Part shown: positions 51,657 through 59,950 of the stretch, piece by piece
Numbering within the stretch: position 1 is the stretch's first letter
Layout: each line of letters starts with the position of its first letter
Assembly: GCF_024171865.1 (NCBI RefSeq)
Contig: NZ_JAMTCN010000004.1
Coordinates: 124,001 to 188,000, forward strand
DNA length: 64,000 bases
Origin: Prauserella aidingensis
Lineage (GTDB): Bacteria > Actinomycetota > Actinomycetes > Mycobacteriales > Pseudonocardiaceae
Direction: 5' to 3'
Notes under the pieces: generated by a model
The model's input: the letters and a program-made list of their open reading frames with translations, nothing else
What the model was told of the DNA's origin: nothing
Database searches by the model: none
Position numbers and translations under genes: made by a program

Positions 51657-51695
51657 CCCCGCCCGCCGGCGCGGTGACCGCGGGCCGGGGCGGGG
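51657..51695. terminator. Putative bidirectional terminator hairpin
   Basis: CCCCGCCC and GGGCGGGG pair across a loop that contains a second stem, CGCGG-TGA-CCGCG. It lies between convergent genes (crotonase ending 51577, ACAD ending 51700). No T-run is present on either side, as often in GC-rich actinobacteria. Confidence 0.5.
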
Positions 51696-51699
51696 AGCC

Positions 51700-52869
51700 T
51701 CAGTAGCTGCGGGGCAGGCCGAGGACGTGTTCGGCGACGTAGTTGAGCACCATTTCCTGGCTGATCGGCGCGATCCGCATCAACCGCGCCTCCCGGAAGT
51801 AGCGTTCCACGTGGTACTCCTGGGCGAAGCCGTATCCACCGTGGACGCTGATCGCCACGTCGGCGGCGTGGAACCCGGCCTCCGCGGCGAGGTACTTGGC
51901 CTCGTTGGCCTCCTTGCCGCACGGGATGTCGTTGTCGATCATCCACGCGGCCTGTTTGCACATCAGGTCGGCGGCGTCGAGCTTGATCTTCGCCTCGGCG
52001 AGTTGACCGGAGATGAGCTGGTTCTTCCCGATCGGCCTGCCGAACACGACCCGCTCGCCCGCGTACTCGCACGCCCGCGCGAGCGCCGCCCTGCCCAGTC
52101 CGATCGCGGCGTTGGCCGACAGGACCCGCTCGGCGTTCAGCCCGGCCAGGATGGCCGTGAAGCCCTCGCCGACCTCGCCGATGACGTCCTCGTCGGACAC
52201 GAACAGGTCGTCGATGAACAGCTCGTTCGTGTCGACGGCGTTGCGGCCGAGCTTCGGGATCGGCTTGATGTCCACGTGATCGCGGTCGACCTCGGCGAAC
52301 ATGAGCGTCAGCCCGCGGGTGCGGCCCTTGCCCTCCTCGCGCGGTGACGTGCGGCAGAGCAGCATCATCCGCTCGGCCTCCTGGGCCTTGGTGATCCACA
52401 CCTTCTTGCCCGACACCCGGAAGCCGCCGTCGACCTTGCGCGCCGTGGTCGACAGGTTCAGCGTGTCCGTGCCGGCGTCAGGCTCGGTCACCGCGAACGA
52501 CGTGTGCAGGTCACCGTCGACCAGTCGCGGCAGGAACCGCTTCTTCAGTTCCTCGCTGCCGTGGCGGATGAGCGGCTCGAAGCCGAAGATACCGATGTGG
52601 ACACTGCTGCAGCCGTTCATCCCCGCCCCGGAGGCGGAGATCTCCTGCTCGACGATCGCCGCCTCGGTCACGCCGAGCCCGCCCCCGCCGTACTCCTCGG
52701 GCACGGTCAACCCGAGCCACCCACCGGCCACGACCGCCCGGTAGAACTCCCACGGGAACTCGTGCGACCGGTCGCGGGCGGCCCAGTACTCGTCGTCGAA
52801 GCGACCGCACAGCTGCCGCACCGCCCGCCGGATGTCCTCGTGCGTCTCGTCATAACCGAATCCCATCAT
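51700..52869 (-). CDS. acyl-CoA dehydrogenase
   Basis: 389-residue ACAD. FAVTEPDAGTDTLNLST and VSGKKVWITKAQEAERM mark the flavin domain and VHGGYGFAQEYHVERYFREA the C-terminal one, which ends IAPISQEMVLNYVAEHVLGL. The GGTNEIQ motif is replaced by APISQEM, with Ile-Ala-Pro at the medium-chain Glu position, a known ACAD subgroup. Two ATGs lie in tandem (52869 and 52866). It is last in the minus-strand operon after MaoC, the CitE-like lyase, acyl-CoA synthetase, MenB-like crotonase and ferredoxin. This ACAD/MaoC/CitE/FadD set resembles the mycobacterial leucine/itaconate-type cluster. Confidence 0.92.
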   Translation of the reverse strand: MMGFGYDETHEDIRRAVRQLCGRFDDEYWAARDRSHEFPWEFYRAVVAGGWLGLTVPEEYGGGGLGVTEAAIVEQEISASGAGMNGCSSVHIGIFGFEPLIRHGSEELKKRFLPRLVDGDLHTSFAVTEPDAGTDTLNLSTTARKVDGGFRVSGKKVWITKAQEAERMMLLCRTSPREEGKGRTRGLTLMFAEVDRDHVDIKPIPKLGRNAVDTNELFIDDLFVSDEDVIGEVGEGFTAILAGLNAERVLSANAAIGLGRAALARACEYAGERVVFGRPIGKNQLISGQLAEAKIKLDAADLMCKQAAWMIDNDIPCGKEANEAKYLAAEAGFHAADVAISVHGGYGFAQEYHVERYFREARLMRIAPISQEMVLNYVAEHVLGLPRSY

Positions 52870-52933
52870 GGCCTCCTGAGCCGGCAGCCGCGATCGCCGA
52901 TACCGCGGCCGCGGAAAGTCCGAAGTGGATGGA

Positions 52934-53392
52934 TTACGCCTCCGTAGGGCGTTTCATCATCATGCCGGCGCGTTCGCACAGGCAGACGACCTCGTCGCGC
53001 TGGTTGATGCCGCGGTGTTCGAACCAGACGATGCCGGCGTTCGGCCGAGACTCCGACTCGCGCTTGCGCAGGATCGTGCTGCTGGCGCGGATCGTGTCGC
53101 CGTGGAACACCGGGTTCGGGAACTCGACCTTCTCGTAACCGAGGTTGCCCAGAGTGGTGCCGTAGGTCAGGTCGTACACGATCATGCCGCCGACCAGCGC
53201 CATCGTGAACAGGCTGTTCACCAGCCGGTGGCCGTGGATCGTGGTCTTGGCGAACTCCTCGTCCAGGTGCAGCGGCTGCGGGTTCATCGTGAGCGAGGTG
53301 AACAGGACGTTGTCCATCTCGGTCACCGTGCGCGTCATCGGGTGGTCGTAGACCTCCCCTTCGACGAGCTCCTCGAAGTACAGGCCGGGCAT
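52934..53392 (-). CDS. MaoC-family enoyl-CoA hydratase
   Basis: 152-residue hotdog-fold (R)-specific hydratase. The active-site segment [19 protein letters not shown] supplies the usual Asp/His pair in modified form (Asn-Pro-x-x-His); [12 protein letters not shown] follows as in MaoC proteins. Mesaconyl-CoA hydratase-like members sit beside CitE-like lyases, as here (53421). The ATG at 53392 lies 28 bp after the lyase stop. Expected role: hydrating an unsaturated acyl-CoA to the 3-hydroxyacyl-CoA that the lyase cleaves. Confidence 0.9.
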   Translation of the reverse strand: MPGLYFEELVEGEVYDHPMTRTVTEMDNVLFTSLTMNPQPLHLDEEFAKTTIHGHRLVNSLFTMALVGGMIVYDLTYGTTLGNLGYEKVEFPNPVFHGDTIRASSTILRKRESESRPNAGIVWFEHRGINQRDEVVCLCERAGMMMKRPTEA

Positions 53393-53420
53393 GGTCGGCT
53401 CCTTGCGCTCGGGTGGGTGT

Positions 53421-54326
53421 TCACGCGCGGCCGGTCACGCGGCGGGCGTGGGCGAGCCACTCCCGCGCCGTGTCGGCGTGCGCCTTGTCGATGTGGATGC
53501 CGCGATAGCGCACGGCGCCGTCGCCCCGTGCCGCCGCCTCCTCGAACGCGGCGACGAGCCCCTCGCGGAACTCGATCTCCTCCGCGGTCGGCGAGAACAC
53601 CTCGTTGATCGTCGCCACGTGGGACGGATGGATGGCGATCTGCCCGCGGAATCCGAGCTGCAGCCCGTAGTCCGCGAACGCCTTCAGCCCGTCCAGGTCG
53701 GACAGGTCCTCCCACAGTCCCGTCAGAGCGTGCAGACCGTATTCGCGGCAGGCCAGCACCACGCGACTTCGCAGGTACAGAGTCTCGGTGCCTTCCCGGC
53801 TCCACCGGTAGCCGACGGCGCGGGCGATGTCGGCGTGCTCGGCCGTCGGGCCGATCATCGCGCCCACGCGCGGTGAGGCACCCGCGATCTCCCGGCAGTT
53901 CTGGATCGCCTCGACCATCTCGACCGGCACGATCAACTCGAGGCCCGGGTCCGTTCCGGCGCCGGTCCCGGCGCCGTTGCGGAGTTCGAACCAGTCGACC
54001 AGCGTCTCCCACCGCAGGACGTCGTCCCGATCACGCACCTTGGGCACGAACAGCCCGGTCAGCCCCGGGCACACGGCGGTCTCGAGGTCGACGCCCGCCA
54101 ACCCCGTGTCCAGGGCGTTCGGCCGGACGAACAGCCCGGCCTCGTGACCCGCCTCTCGCACCCGGCCGACCGTGTCGGCGACGAGACCGCGGGCCTCGGC
54201 CTTGCGGTCACCCGGTACGGAGTCCTCCAGATCGAGCACAACGGCGTCCGCGCCGCTCGCGATCGCCTTCGTGACCCACTCCGGCTTGTGCGCGGGCACG
54301 AACAGCACGGATCGATAGGGATGCAT
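53421..54326 (-). CDS. CitE-like CoA-ester lyase (HpcH/HpaI family)
   Basis: 301-residue TIM-barrel lyase. [29 protein letters not shown], the metal-site Glu in [12 protein letters not shown], and [18 protein letters not shown] are conserved. It is longer than the CitE-like gene at 31658 and has a C-terminal helical lid ([15 protein letters not shown]). With MaoC and ACAD it could catalyse dehydrogenation, hydration and C-C cleavage of a methyl-branched or dicarboxylic acyl-CoA, like mycobacterial Rv2498c. ATG 54326 has GAGGGGA upstream. Confidence 0.88.
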   Translation of the reverse strand: MHPYRSVLFVPAHKPEWVTKAIASGADAVVLDLEDSVPGDRKAEARGLVADTVGRVREAGHEAGLFVRPNALDTGLAGVDLETAVCPGLTGLFVPKVRDRDDVLRWETLVDWFELRNGAGTGAGTDPGLELIVPVEMVEAIQNCREIAGASPRVGAMIGPTAEHADIARAVGYRWSREGTETLYLRSRVVLACREYGLHALTGLWEDLSDLDGLKAFADYGLQLGFRGQIAIHPSHVATINEVFSPTAEEIEFREGLVAAFEEAAARGDGAVRYRGIHIDKAHADTAREWLAHARRVTGRA

Positions 54327-54343
54327 CGGTGGTCCCCTCCCGC

Positions 54344-55996
54344 TCAGCTCGCCGTGGCGGCGAGCGCGATGCGGTCGACGGTGTCCGGCGTGATGCCCCG
54401 TTCCCGCAGCTTCGCCTTCTGCACGCGCTGACTCGGCGTCTTCGGCAGCTCGTCGACGAACCGCAGGAACCGCGGCACCGCGAAGGCGGGCACCTTGCTG
54501 CCGCACCAGTCCCAGATCTCCTCCGCGCTCACCGGCTCCTCGGTGATGAGGTACGCCATCACCTCGTCCTCGCCGGCCTCGGCGTCCGCGGGCACGGCGA
54601 TGACGGCGCATTCCAGCACCGCGGGATGGCTGAGGAAGGCCGTCTCCACTTCGTAGGAGCTGATGTTCTCGCCGCGGCGGCGCAGCGCGTCCTTGAACCG
54701 GTCGACGAAGTAGAACCAGCCGTCGGCGTCCCGCTTGAGCGCGTCGCCGGTGTGGAACCACAGGTTCCGCCACGCCTCGACGGTGCGGTCGGGCATGTTG
54801 AAGTAGCCCATGCTGCAGATCCACGGCACCCGTGGCCGCACGACCAGCTCGCCGACCTCACCGGCACCGACTTCCTCGTCGGTGTCGGGATCCACCAGGC
54901 GCACGTCGAACCACTCGTCGGCGGCCAGGCCCGCGGCCCCTGCCGGGCGGTCCTCGCCGTACGGAGAGAGGATCGGCGCCGACGTCTCGGTCAGGCCGAA
55001 CACCTCGACGAACGCTTCGATTCCGTAGCGGCTCCGGAACTCGTCGACCAGCGACGCCGCGGTCGGCGCCGCGAACACACACCGGAGCACGTTGTCGGCG
55101 TCGTCGGGCCGCCGCGGCTGCTTCGACAGGAAGTCCATCATCACGCCGATGAAGTTCGTGACCGTGGCGCGGCTCTCGCGGACCTGGTCGATCCAGTTGC
55201 TGGCGCTGAACCGCGACCGCACCACCGCTCGCGCACCCGCCACCAGCGCCGGATACACCGCCATGAACTGGGCGTTGCCGTGGAACAGCGGCGTGACCGT
55301 CATCCACGTGTCGTCGGCTGTCAGGCGCGTCAACGACACGCATTCGTCGCCGAAGAAGTACATCTGGCCGTGGGGCATCGCGACGCCCTTCGACGGCCCG
55401 GTCGTGCCGGAGGTGAAGAACACCGACGCCAGATCGCCCGAAGCCACCTCGGGCAGGTCCGCGGCCGCGCCCTCCTCGAGGGCCTCCCACGGTTCGGCCT
55501 CCCAGCCCGCGGCCCGCAGCGTGGCCAGCGCGGCTGCGCGGCAGCCGGTGTCGATGACGTAGAACCGTGCGATGTCGGCGGCGGCGTCGGCCACGGCGGC
55601 GAACCGCTCGGCGTGCACGTCGTCGATGACGGCGATGCGCGCCTCGACGGTCCGCACCTGGTGGGCCAGGAAGTCGTGCTCGTAGGCGGTGTTGATCGGC
55701 ACCTCGACGAGTCCCGCGACCGCGGTGCCGAGCCAGGTGCGGACGAAGCGCGACGAGTTGGCCGCCATGATCACCACGCGGTCCCCCGGCGCGGTGCCCG
55801 CGGCGAGCAGTGCCCTGCCGATCCGCTCGGCGGCGGCCAGCGTGTCGGCGTAGGTCCAGGTGGCCGACTCCTCGGGGGTGTCAAGGAACACCCGATCCGG
55901 GGTGGCCTGCGCCCAGTGCCGCAGCACCGTCGGCAGGGCCCACTGCCCGCGGTCCGGGAACGTCGGCCGAAGCTCCGTGTAGTACCGCCGCGTCAT
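54344..55996 (-). CDS. acyl-CoA synthetase (AMP-forming)
   Basis: 550-residue ANL-family ligase. VFFTSGTTGPSKGVAMPH is the AMP-binding loop, FGLTETSAPILSPYG the A5 region, and YFVDRFKDALRRRGENIS the hinge. The terminal catalytic Lys region is SQRVQKAKLRERG. The layout recalls crotonobetaine/carnitine- or fatty-acyl-type ligases. ATG 55996 overlaps the MenB-like gene's stop by one base (TGATG), with GGAGG upstream. It supplies the CoA-activation step for the neighbouring P450/ACAD pathway. Confidence 0.92.
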   Translation of the reverse strand: MTRRYYTELRPTFPDRGQWALPTVLRHWAQATPDRVFLDTPEESATWTYADTLAAAERIGRALLAAGTAPGDRVVIMAANSSRFVRTWLGTAVAGLVEVPINTAYEHDFLAHQVRTVEARIAVIDDVHAERFAAVADAAADIARFYVIDTGCRAAALATLRAAGWEAEPWEALEEGAAADLPEVASGDLASVFFTSGTTGPSKGVAMPHGQMYFFGDECVSLTRLTADDTWMTVTPLFHGNAQFMAVYPALVAGARAVVRSRFSASNWIDQVRESRATVTNFIGVMMDFLSKQPRRPDDADNVLRCVFAAPTAASLVDEFRSRYGIEAFVEVFGLTETSAPILSPYGEDRPAGAAGLAADEWFDVRLVDPDTDEEVGAGEVGELVVRPRVPWICSMGYFNMPDRTVEAWRNLWFHTGDALKRDADGWFYFVDRFKDALRRRGENISSYEVETAFLSHPAVLECAVIAVPADAEAGEDEVMAYLITEEPVSAEEIWDWCGSKVPAFAVPRFLRFVDELPKTPSQRVQKAKLRERGITPDTVDRIALAATAS

Positions 55997-56826
55997 CACG
56001 ACCTCCGTGTTCCGGTTCCCGGGGGCGGGAAGTCCGGGCGCCGCTTCTCGACGAAGGCCCGCGCACCCTCCCGCATGTCGTCGCTGCCGACGGCCTGCGT
56101 GAGCATGGCCAGACCGCTGGACATCGAGTCCTGGCCGGTGTTCCACCACAGGTTCGAGCTGACCTTGCTGATCTCGAGGTACAGCGGGCTCAGAGCCTTG
56201 AGCTCGTCGATCCACTCGCCGACGCGCCGCTCGAGTGCGGCCACGCCGTCACCGCCGGCTGCGGGTTCCTCGACGACCTCGTTGATCAGTCCCATCTGCA
56301 GGGCCTGCTGAGCGCTGTAGCGACGGCACAGCAACGTGAGCTCCTTGGCCTTCTTCTCGCCGATCTGCACCGCCATGTGATTCGTCGCGCCGAGCACCGG
56401 CGCCGACCCCACCCGCGGGCCCGTCTGGCCGAACGTGGCACGCGGAGTGGCGATCGCGAGATCACAGGCCACGACGAGCTCGTTGCCACCGCCCGCCGCG
56501 GCGCCGTCGACAGCTGCGAACACCGGCCGCGGGCAGTCGCGCACGGCCTGGAGCATGCGCGCCGAGGTGTGGAACAGGGTGCGCAGCAGGTCCGGGTCGG
56601 GATCGTCGAGCTGATCGAGCGCCCCGCCTGCGCAGAAACTGCCTCCCGAGCCGGTGATGACGACGGCGTGCAGCTTCGTGGCCCGCTCGAGCGCCTCGAT
56701 GATCGTGTGCGCCATGCCGATGTCGTAGGCGTTGCGGCGATCCGGACGGTTGAGGCGGATCCACAGCGCCCCGTCGTGCTCGCGAACCTCGACGTCGGAG
56801 GCCTCGTCTGCCATACGGGCGCTCAC
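55996..56826 (-). CDS. MenB/BadI-like crotonase-family hydrolase
   Basis: 276-residue crotonase of the naphthoate-synthase/ring-hydrolase branch. GGGNELVVACD (112-122) and FGQTGPRVGSAPVLGATN (132-149) match MenB/BadI, where the second hydratase Glu is absent. EKKAKELTLLCRRYSAQQAL and a late KVSSNLWWN (near 221-229) resemble alicyclic ring-opening hydrolases such as BadI and the 6-oxocyclohexenyl-CoA hydrolases; that finer assignment is less sure. MenB itself is unlikely because no men genes are near. The GTG at 56826 overlaps the ferredoxin stop (GTGA, 56823-56826); an ATG at 56814 is also possible. Confidence 0.82.
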   Translation of the reverse strand: MSARMADEASDVEVREHDGALWIRLNRPDRRNAYDIGMAHTIIEALERATKLHAVVITGSGGSFCAGGALDQLDDPDPDLLRTLFHTSARMLQAVRDCPRPVFAAVDGAAAGGGNELVVACDLAIATPRATFGQTGPRVGSAPVLGATNHMAVQIGEKKAKELTLLCRRYSAQQALQMGLINEVVEEPAAGGDGVAALERRVGEWIDELKALSPLYLEISKVSSNLWWNTGQDSMSSGLAMLTQAVGSDDMREGARAFVEKRRPDFPPPGTGTRRS

Positions 56827-57020
56827 TCGTCCGTGACCGACAGGGCGAGCTCCGGGCACGCCTCGGCGCCGCGGGCGGCGTCGTCCTCCAGACCCGGCGG
56901 CACCTCCGGCGTACGAACGACGACGTGCCCGTCCTCGTCGGACAGGTCGAAGACATCGGGTGCGGTCATGTTGCAGAGACCGTGTCCCTGACACCGGTTC
57001 TCGTCAGCTCGGACCTTCAT
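56823..57020 (-). CDS. ferredoxin, P450 redox partner
   Basis: 65-residue single-cluster ferredoxin. Ligands are Cys10 (RCQGHGLC), Cys16 and Cys55 (EACPEL), with His13 where 4Fe ferredoxins have a Cys. This CxxHxxC arrangement is typical of actinobacterial P450-associated [3Fe-4S] ferredoxins. It is divergent from the P450, whose FAD-containing reductase is at 58448, so all three parts of a class I P450 system are present. ATG 57020 has GGAGGA upstream. Confidence 0.93.
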   Translation of the reverse strand: MKVRADENRCQGHGLCNMTAPDVFDLSDEDGHVVVRTPEVPPGLEDDAARGAEACPELALSVTDE

Positions 57021-57105
57021 GACTGTCCTCCGTGCGACGCTGCTTCGGGAACGAACCGGGACCACGCGGGACCCGGTGAGCACTCCGGCGTGCTCACGTT
57101 GTTCA

Positions 57106-57126
57106 CATATAACCATTATCAGAGAA
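57106..57126. repeat. Operator-like direct repeat, copy 1 (ferredoxin/P450 promoter region)
   Basis: A 21-bp element with core ATTATCAGAGAA that is identical to copy 2 (57159-57179) except for one base. The two starts are 53 bp apart, five helical turns. This copy is on the ferredoxin side of the divergent region; read on the minus strand it contains GATAATGGTTATA. Confidence 0.75.
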
Positions 57127-57144
57127 CAGGCGAAAGGTCGAGCC

Positions 57145-57172
57145 TTGACTGGGCCAGTCATATAACTATTAT
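57145..57172 (+). promoter_or_regulatory. Sigma-A-type promoter of the P450 gene
   Basis: TTGACT (57145-57150) and TATTAT (57167-57172) are separated by 16 bp, a strong match for a housekeeping promoter in such GC-rich DNA. The -10 lies inside repeat copy 2, so a protein bound there would block RNA polymerase. The P450 start codon at 57201 follows 28 bp later. Confidence 0.65.
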
Positions 57173-57179
57173 CAGAGAA
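57159..57179. repeat. Operator-like direct repeat, copy 2 (over the P450 -10)
   Basis: Second copy of the 21-bp element, differing from copy 1 at one position (C to T in the middle). It covers the -10 region of the P450 promoter. Together the copies suggest a repressor that controls both divergent transcripts. Confidence 0.75.
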
Positions 57180-57200
57180 AGCCCAAAGGAGGGATGCGCT

Positions 57201-58451
57201 GTGACCGAGCAGGCTCGTAGTCCGATCGCCGCGTTCGACCACCACTCCCCGGAACACGCGGCGGATCCGGTCGGCACCTACCGCGCACTCCGCGCCGAAC
57301 ATCCGGTCGCCTGGACCGAAGCGCACGGCGGGTACTGGGTCCTCGGCGACTACGCCAGCGTCTTCGAGGCCTCGCGCGACGACGATCTGTTCTCCTCCGC
57401 GCGACACGAATCCGGCGGCGAGGGCCTGGCGATCGTCATCCCGAAGGCGCCGACGGCGTTCCACATCCCCATCGAGCTCGATCCCCCGACCTTCCGCGGG
57501 TACCGCAAGATCGTGAACAAGGTGACGGCGCCCGCGGCGGTCAAGAGACTCGACCCCGTGATCGACCGCTTCGTCACCGGGTTCATCGACGAGATCATCG
57601 AGAGCGGCGAGGCCGACCTCGCCTTCGTCGCGGGCGTTCCCGCCGCGGTCACCGTCGACTGGCTGGGCCTCGACGCCTCCGAGTACAAGCGCTATGTCGA
57701 CGCGATGCACACCCTCGTGTCGGCGGCACCGGGATCCGAGGAGTACAACCACGCGCGCGACATCGCGGTGCCGTGGGTCGAGAAGACGGTGCGCGCCCAC
57801 ATCGCGAAGCGGCGCGAGAACCCGACCGACGACGCCACCAGCGAGTTCATCCTCGCCGAGATCGACGGCAGGCCGATGACGGACGACGAGATCTACTCGA
57901 TCCTCGAACTCCTCATCTCCGGCGGCGTCGGCACGACCGCCTCCCTGGTCACGCAGTCACTGGTGTGGCTGTACGAGAACCCCGAGGAGCGACAGCGGCT
58001 CATCGACGACCCGAGCCTGCTCGACGCCGCGGTGGAGGAGTTCCTCCGGGTGTTCTCCCCGACGCAGGCACTCGCGCGCACCATCACGCGCGACGCCGAG
58101 TTCCAGGGCGTCCACGTCCACGCGGGCGATCGCGCGCTGCTGAGCTGGGCATCGGCCAACCGCGACCCGGAGCAGTTCGACGAACCGGACCGGGTCGACA
58201 TCACGCGCTGGCCCAACCGCCACATGGCGTTCGGCCTCGGCGTGCACCGCTGCGCCGGTTCGCACCTCGGCCGGGCGATGGCGCGCGCGATGATCAGCCA
58301 GGTGCTGGAGCGGATGCCGGACTACGAGGTGGACCTCGACGGGCTCGTCACCTATCCGGACCAGGGCACCAACGCCGGGTTCCACTCGATCCCGTGCCGG
58401 TTCACCCCGGGGAAGCGCCGCGGGGAGCCGTTGTTCGGCTCGCGCCGATGA
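57201..58451 (+). CDS. cytochrome P450
   Basis: 416-residue bacterial class I P450. The haem loop FGLGVHRCAGSHLGR places the proximal Cys at 351; the K-helix ExxR is Glu280-Arg283. In the I-helix the usual A/G-G-x-D/E-T is LLISGGVGTTAS, with Gly244 replacing the acid of the acid-alcohol pair, so proton delivery or chemistry may differ. It probably hydroxylates a hydrophobic acid or cyclic substrate to start the pathway. The GTG at 57201 has GGAGGG upstream; the stop overlaps the reductase ATG (ATGA, 58448-58451). Confidence 0.95.
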   Translation: MTEQARSPIAAFDHHSPEHAADPVGTYRALRAEHPVAWTEAHGGYWVLGDYASVFEASRDDDLFSSARHESGGEGLAIVIPKAPTAFHIPIELDPPTFRGYRKIVNKVTAPAAVKRLDPVIDRFVTGFIDEIIESGEADLAFVAGVPAAVTVDWLGLDASEYKRYVDAMHTLVSAAPGSEEYNHARDIAVPWVEKTVRAHIAKRRENPTDDATSEFILAEIDGRPMTDDEIYSILELLISGGVGTTASLVTQSLVWLYENPEERQRLIDDPSLLDAAVEEFLRVFSPTQALARTITRDAEFQGVHVHAGDRALLSWASANRDPEQFDEPDRVDITRWPNRHMAFGLGVHRCAGSHLGRAMARAMISQVLERMPDYEVDLDGLVTYPDQGTNAGFHSIPCRFTPGKRRGEPLFGSRR

Positions 58452-59596
58452 CCCGGATCGTCGTCGCCGGTGCCGGGCTGGCGGCCGCTCGCGCCTGCGC
58501 AGCCCTGCGCCGCACGGGTTTCGACGGCGAACTCGTCGTGCTCGGCGCGGAGCCGCATCCGCCGTACGACCGACCACCGCTGTCGAAGGCCGTGCTCAGG
58601 GGCGATCGTGACGACGCGCCGCTGCCGTTCGACGTCGACGCGCTCGGCGTCCGGTTCCGGGCGGGCGTGACGGCCACCGGGTTGAACACCGCGGAACGGG
58701 TCGTGCGGACCGACGGCGGCGACGAGCCCTACGACGGCCTACTGCTGGCCACCGGCGCCGAACCGGTGCGCCTGCCGGGCGACGGCGAGCAGCTGACCGT
58801 GCGCACGCTCGACGACGCGATCGCGCTGCGCGCCCGCCTCGCCGCGGGGGCGCGCGTCGTGATCATCGGGGCGAGCTGGATCGGCGCTGAGGTGGCCACG
58901 GCGGCCCTCGCGGCCGGCTGCCGGGTCACATGTCTGGAAGCAGGCGTCGCTCCCCTGTCGGCCGCACTGGGCGGCGAGGTCGGCGCGCTGCTGACCCCGT
59001 GGTGGGCCGACGTCGACCTGCGGCTCGACACCAAGGTCGCGTCGGTCGACCCCGGCGGTGTGCTGCTGGCCGACGGCTCAATCGTGCCCGCGGACGTCGT
59101 CGTCACCGGCATCGGCGTACGGCCCGCGACCGGCTGGCTGACCGGGTCCGGACTCGAGCTCGGCAACGGGGTGCACGTCGACGAGCACCTGCGCACCTCG
59201 GCGTCCGGCGTGGTCGCCGTCGGTGACCTCGCCGCACGCTGGTCACCCCGGACGGGCGCGCGCCTGCGGGTCGAACACTGGGACGAGGCGGGCGCGGCCG
59301 CGTCGGTCGCCGCCCGGGTGCTGCTGGCCCACATCGCGGGCGGCTCCGATGCGGACCTGCCCGGCCACGATCCGGTGCCGTACTTCTGGTCCGACCAGTT
59401 CGGCCGCAAGGTGCAGTACGTCGGCCACCACGGCCCGGCGGACCGCGCCGAGATCGACACGAGCGACGAGGGGAAGCCGGCCGTGCACTGGTACGCGCCG
59501 GACGGCAGGCTCACCGCGTGGCTCGGGGTGAACCGGATGAAGGAACTCGCCGCCGCCCGGAAACAGATCGCCGAGGCGACGCCCCCGCTCCCCTGA
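58448..59596 (+). CDS. FAD-dependent ferredoxin reductase
   Basis: 382-residue NAD(P)H:ferredoxin reductase of the putidaredoxin-reductase type. The N-terminal FAD fingerprint is VVAGAGLAAARAC, with HPPYDRPPLSK after it; the NAD motif is VIIGASWIGAEVA and the second FAD motif GVVAVGDLAARW. ATG 58448 overlaps the P450 stop. It should transfer electrons to the ferredoxin at 56823 and so to the P450. Length and domain order are normal. Confidence 0.93.
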   Translation: MTRIVVAGAGLAAARACAALRRTGFDGELVVLGAEPHPPYDRPPLSKAVLRGDRDDAPLPFDVDALGVRFRAGVTATGLNTAERVVRTDGGDEPYDGLLLATGAEPVRLPGDGEQLTVRTLDDAIALRARLAAGARVVIIGASWIGAEVATAALAAGCRVTCLEAGVAPLSAALGGEVGALLTPWWADVDLRLDTKVASVDPGGVLLADGSIVPADVVVTGIGVRPATGWLTGSGLELGNGVHVDEHLRTSASGVVAVGDLAARWSPRTGARLRVEHWDEAGAAASVAARVLLAHIAGGSDADLPGHDPVPYFWSDQFGRKVQYVGHHGPADRAEIDTSDEGKPAVHWYAPDGRLTAWLGVNRMKELAAARKQIAEATPPLP

Positions 59597-59659
59597 CCGA
59601 CCGCGTCCTGCACCCGGTACCCCGTGTCCTGCACTCAGCCGTTCCCGACCACCACGCCG

Positions 59660-59935
59660 CTACGACGTGCCACGGTAGCCCTCTCGCCTGGCACGGACTC
59701 CCGCGTCGAGGAGACGGTCACTGAGTTCCCACAGCCGCGCGGCCAACTCGGGATCGACGGCGTGGGGCACAACCGTCGCCGGCGGCTCGGTCTCGGTGGC
59801 GAAATCCAAGGGACGCGGATCCTCGTCGCGCGACCACCGGCGGTCCAGTTCGACGGCGAACAGGACGTTGGCCGCCTTCGACCGGCCGTACGCGAGCATG
59901 CCCAGCTCGTCGTAACCGTCGGCGACGCACCGCAC
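59660..59935 (-). pseudogene. SDR remnant (retinol-dehydrogenase-like C-terminal pieces)
   Basis: The 354 bp between the ferredoxin reductase and the luciferase-like gene hold only this decayed frame. Its first part, LAYGRSKAANVLFAVELDRR, matches the catalytic Tyr/Lys helix of an SDR; its second part, VPHAVDPELAARLWELSDRL, matches the usual SDR C-terminus. The segment between them, normally about 70 residues, is reduced to a short unrelated stretch. The nucleotide-binding half is missing. No functional protein is expected. Confidence 0.7.
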
Positions 59936-59950
59936 ACCGGAACCCGGTGA

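Noticed and set aside
55996-56826. Assignment of the crotonase as menaquinone-pathway MenB
   Set aside because: Its neighbours are a P450 system and acyl-CoA catabolism, no men genes are present, and the C-terminal WWN segment is not a MenB feature I recognise.
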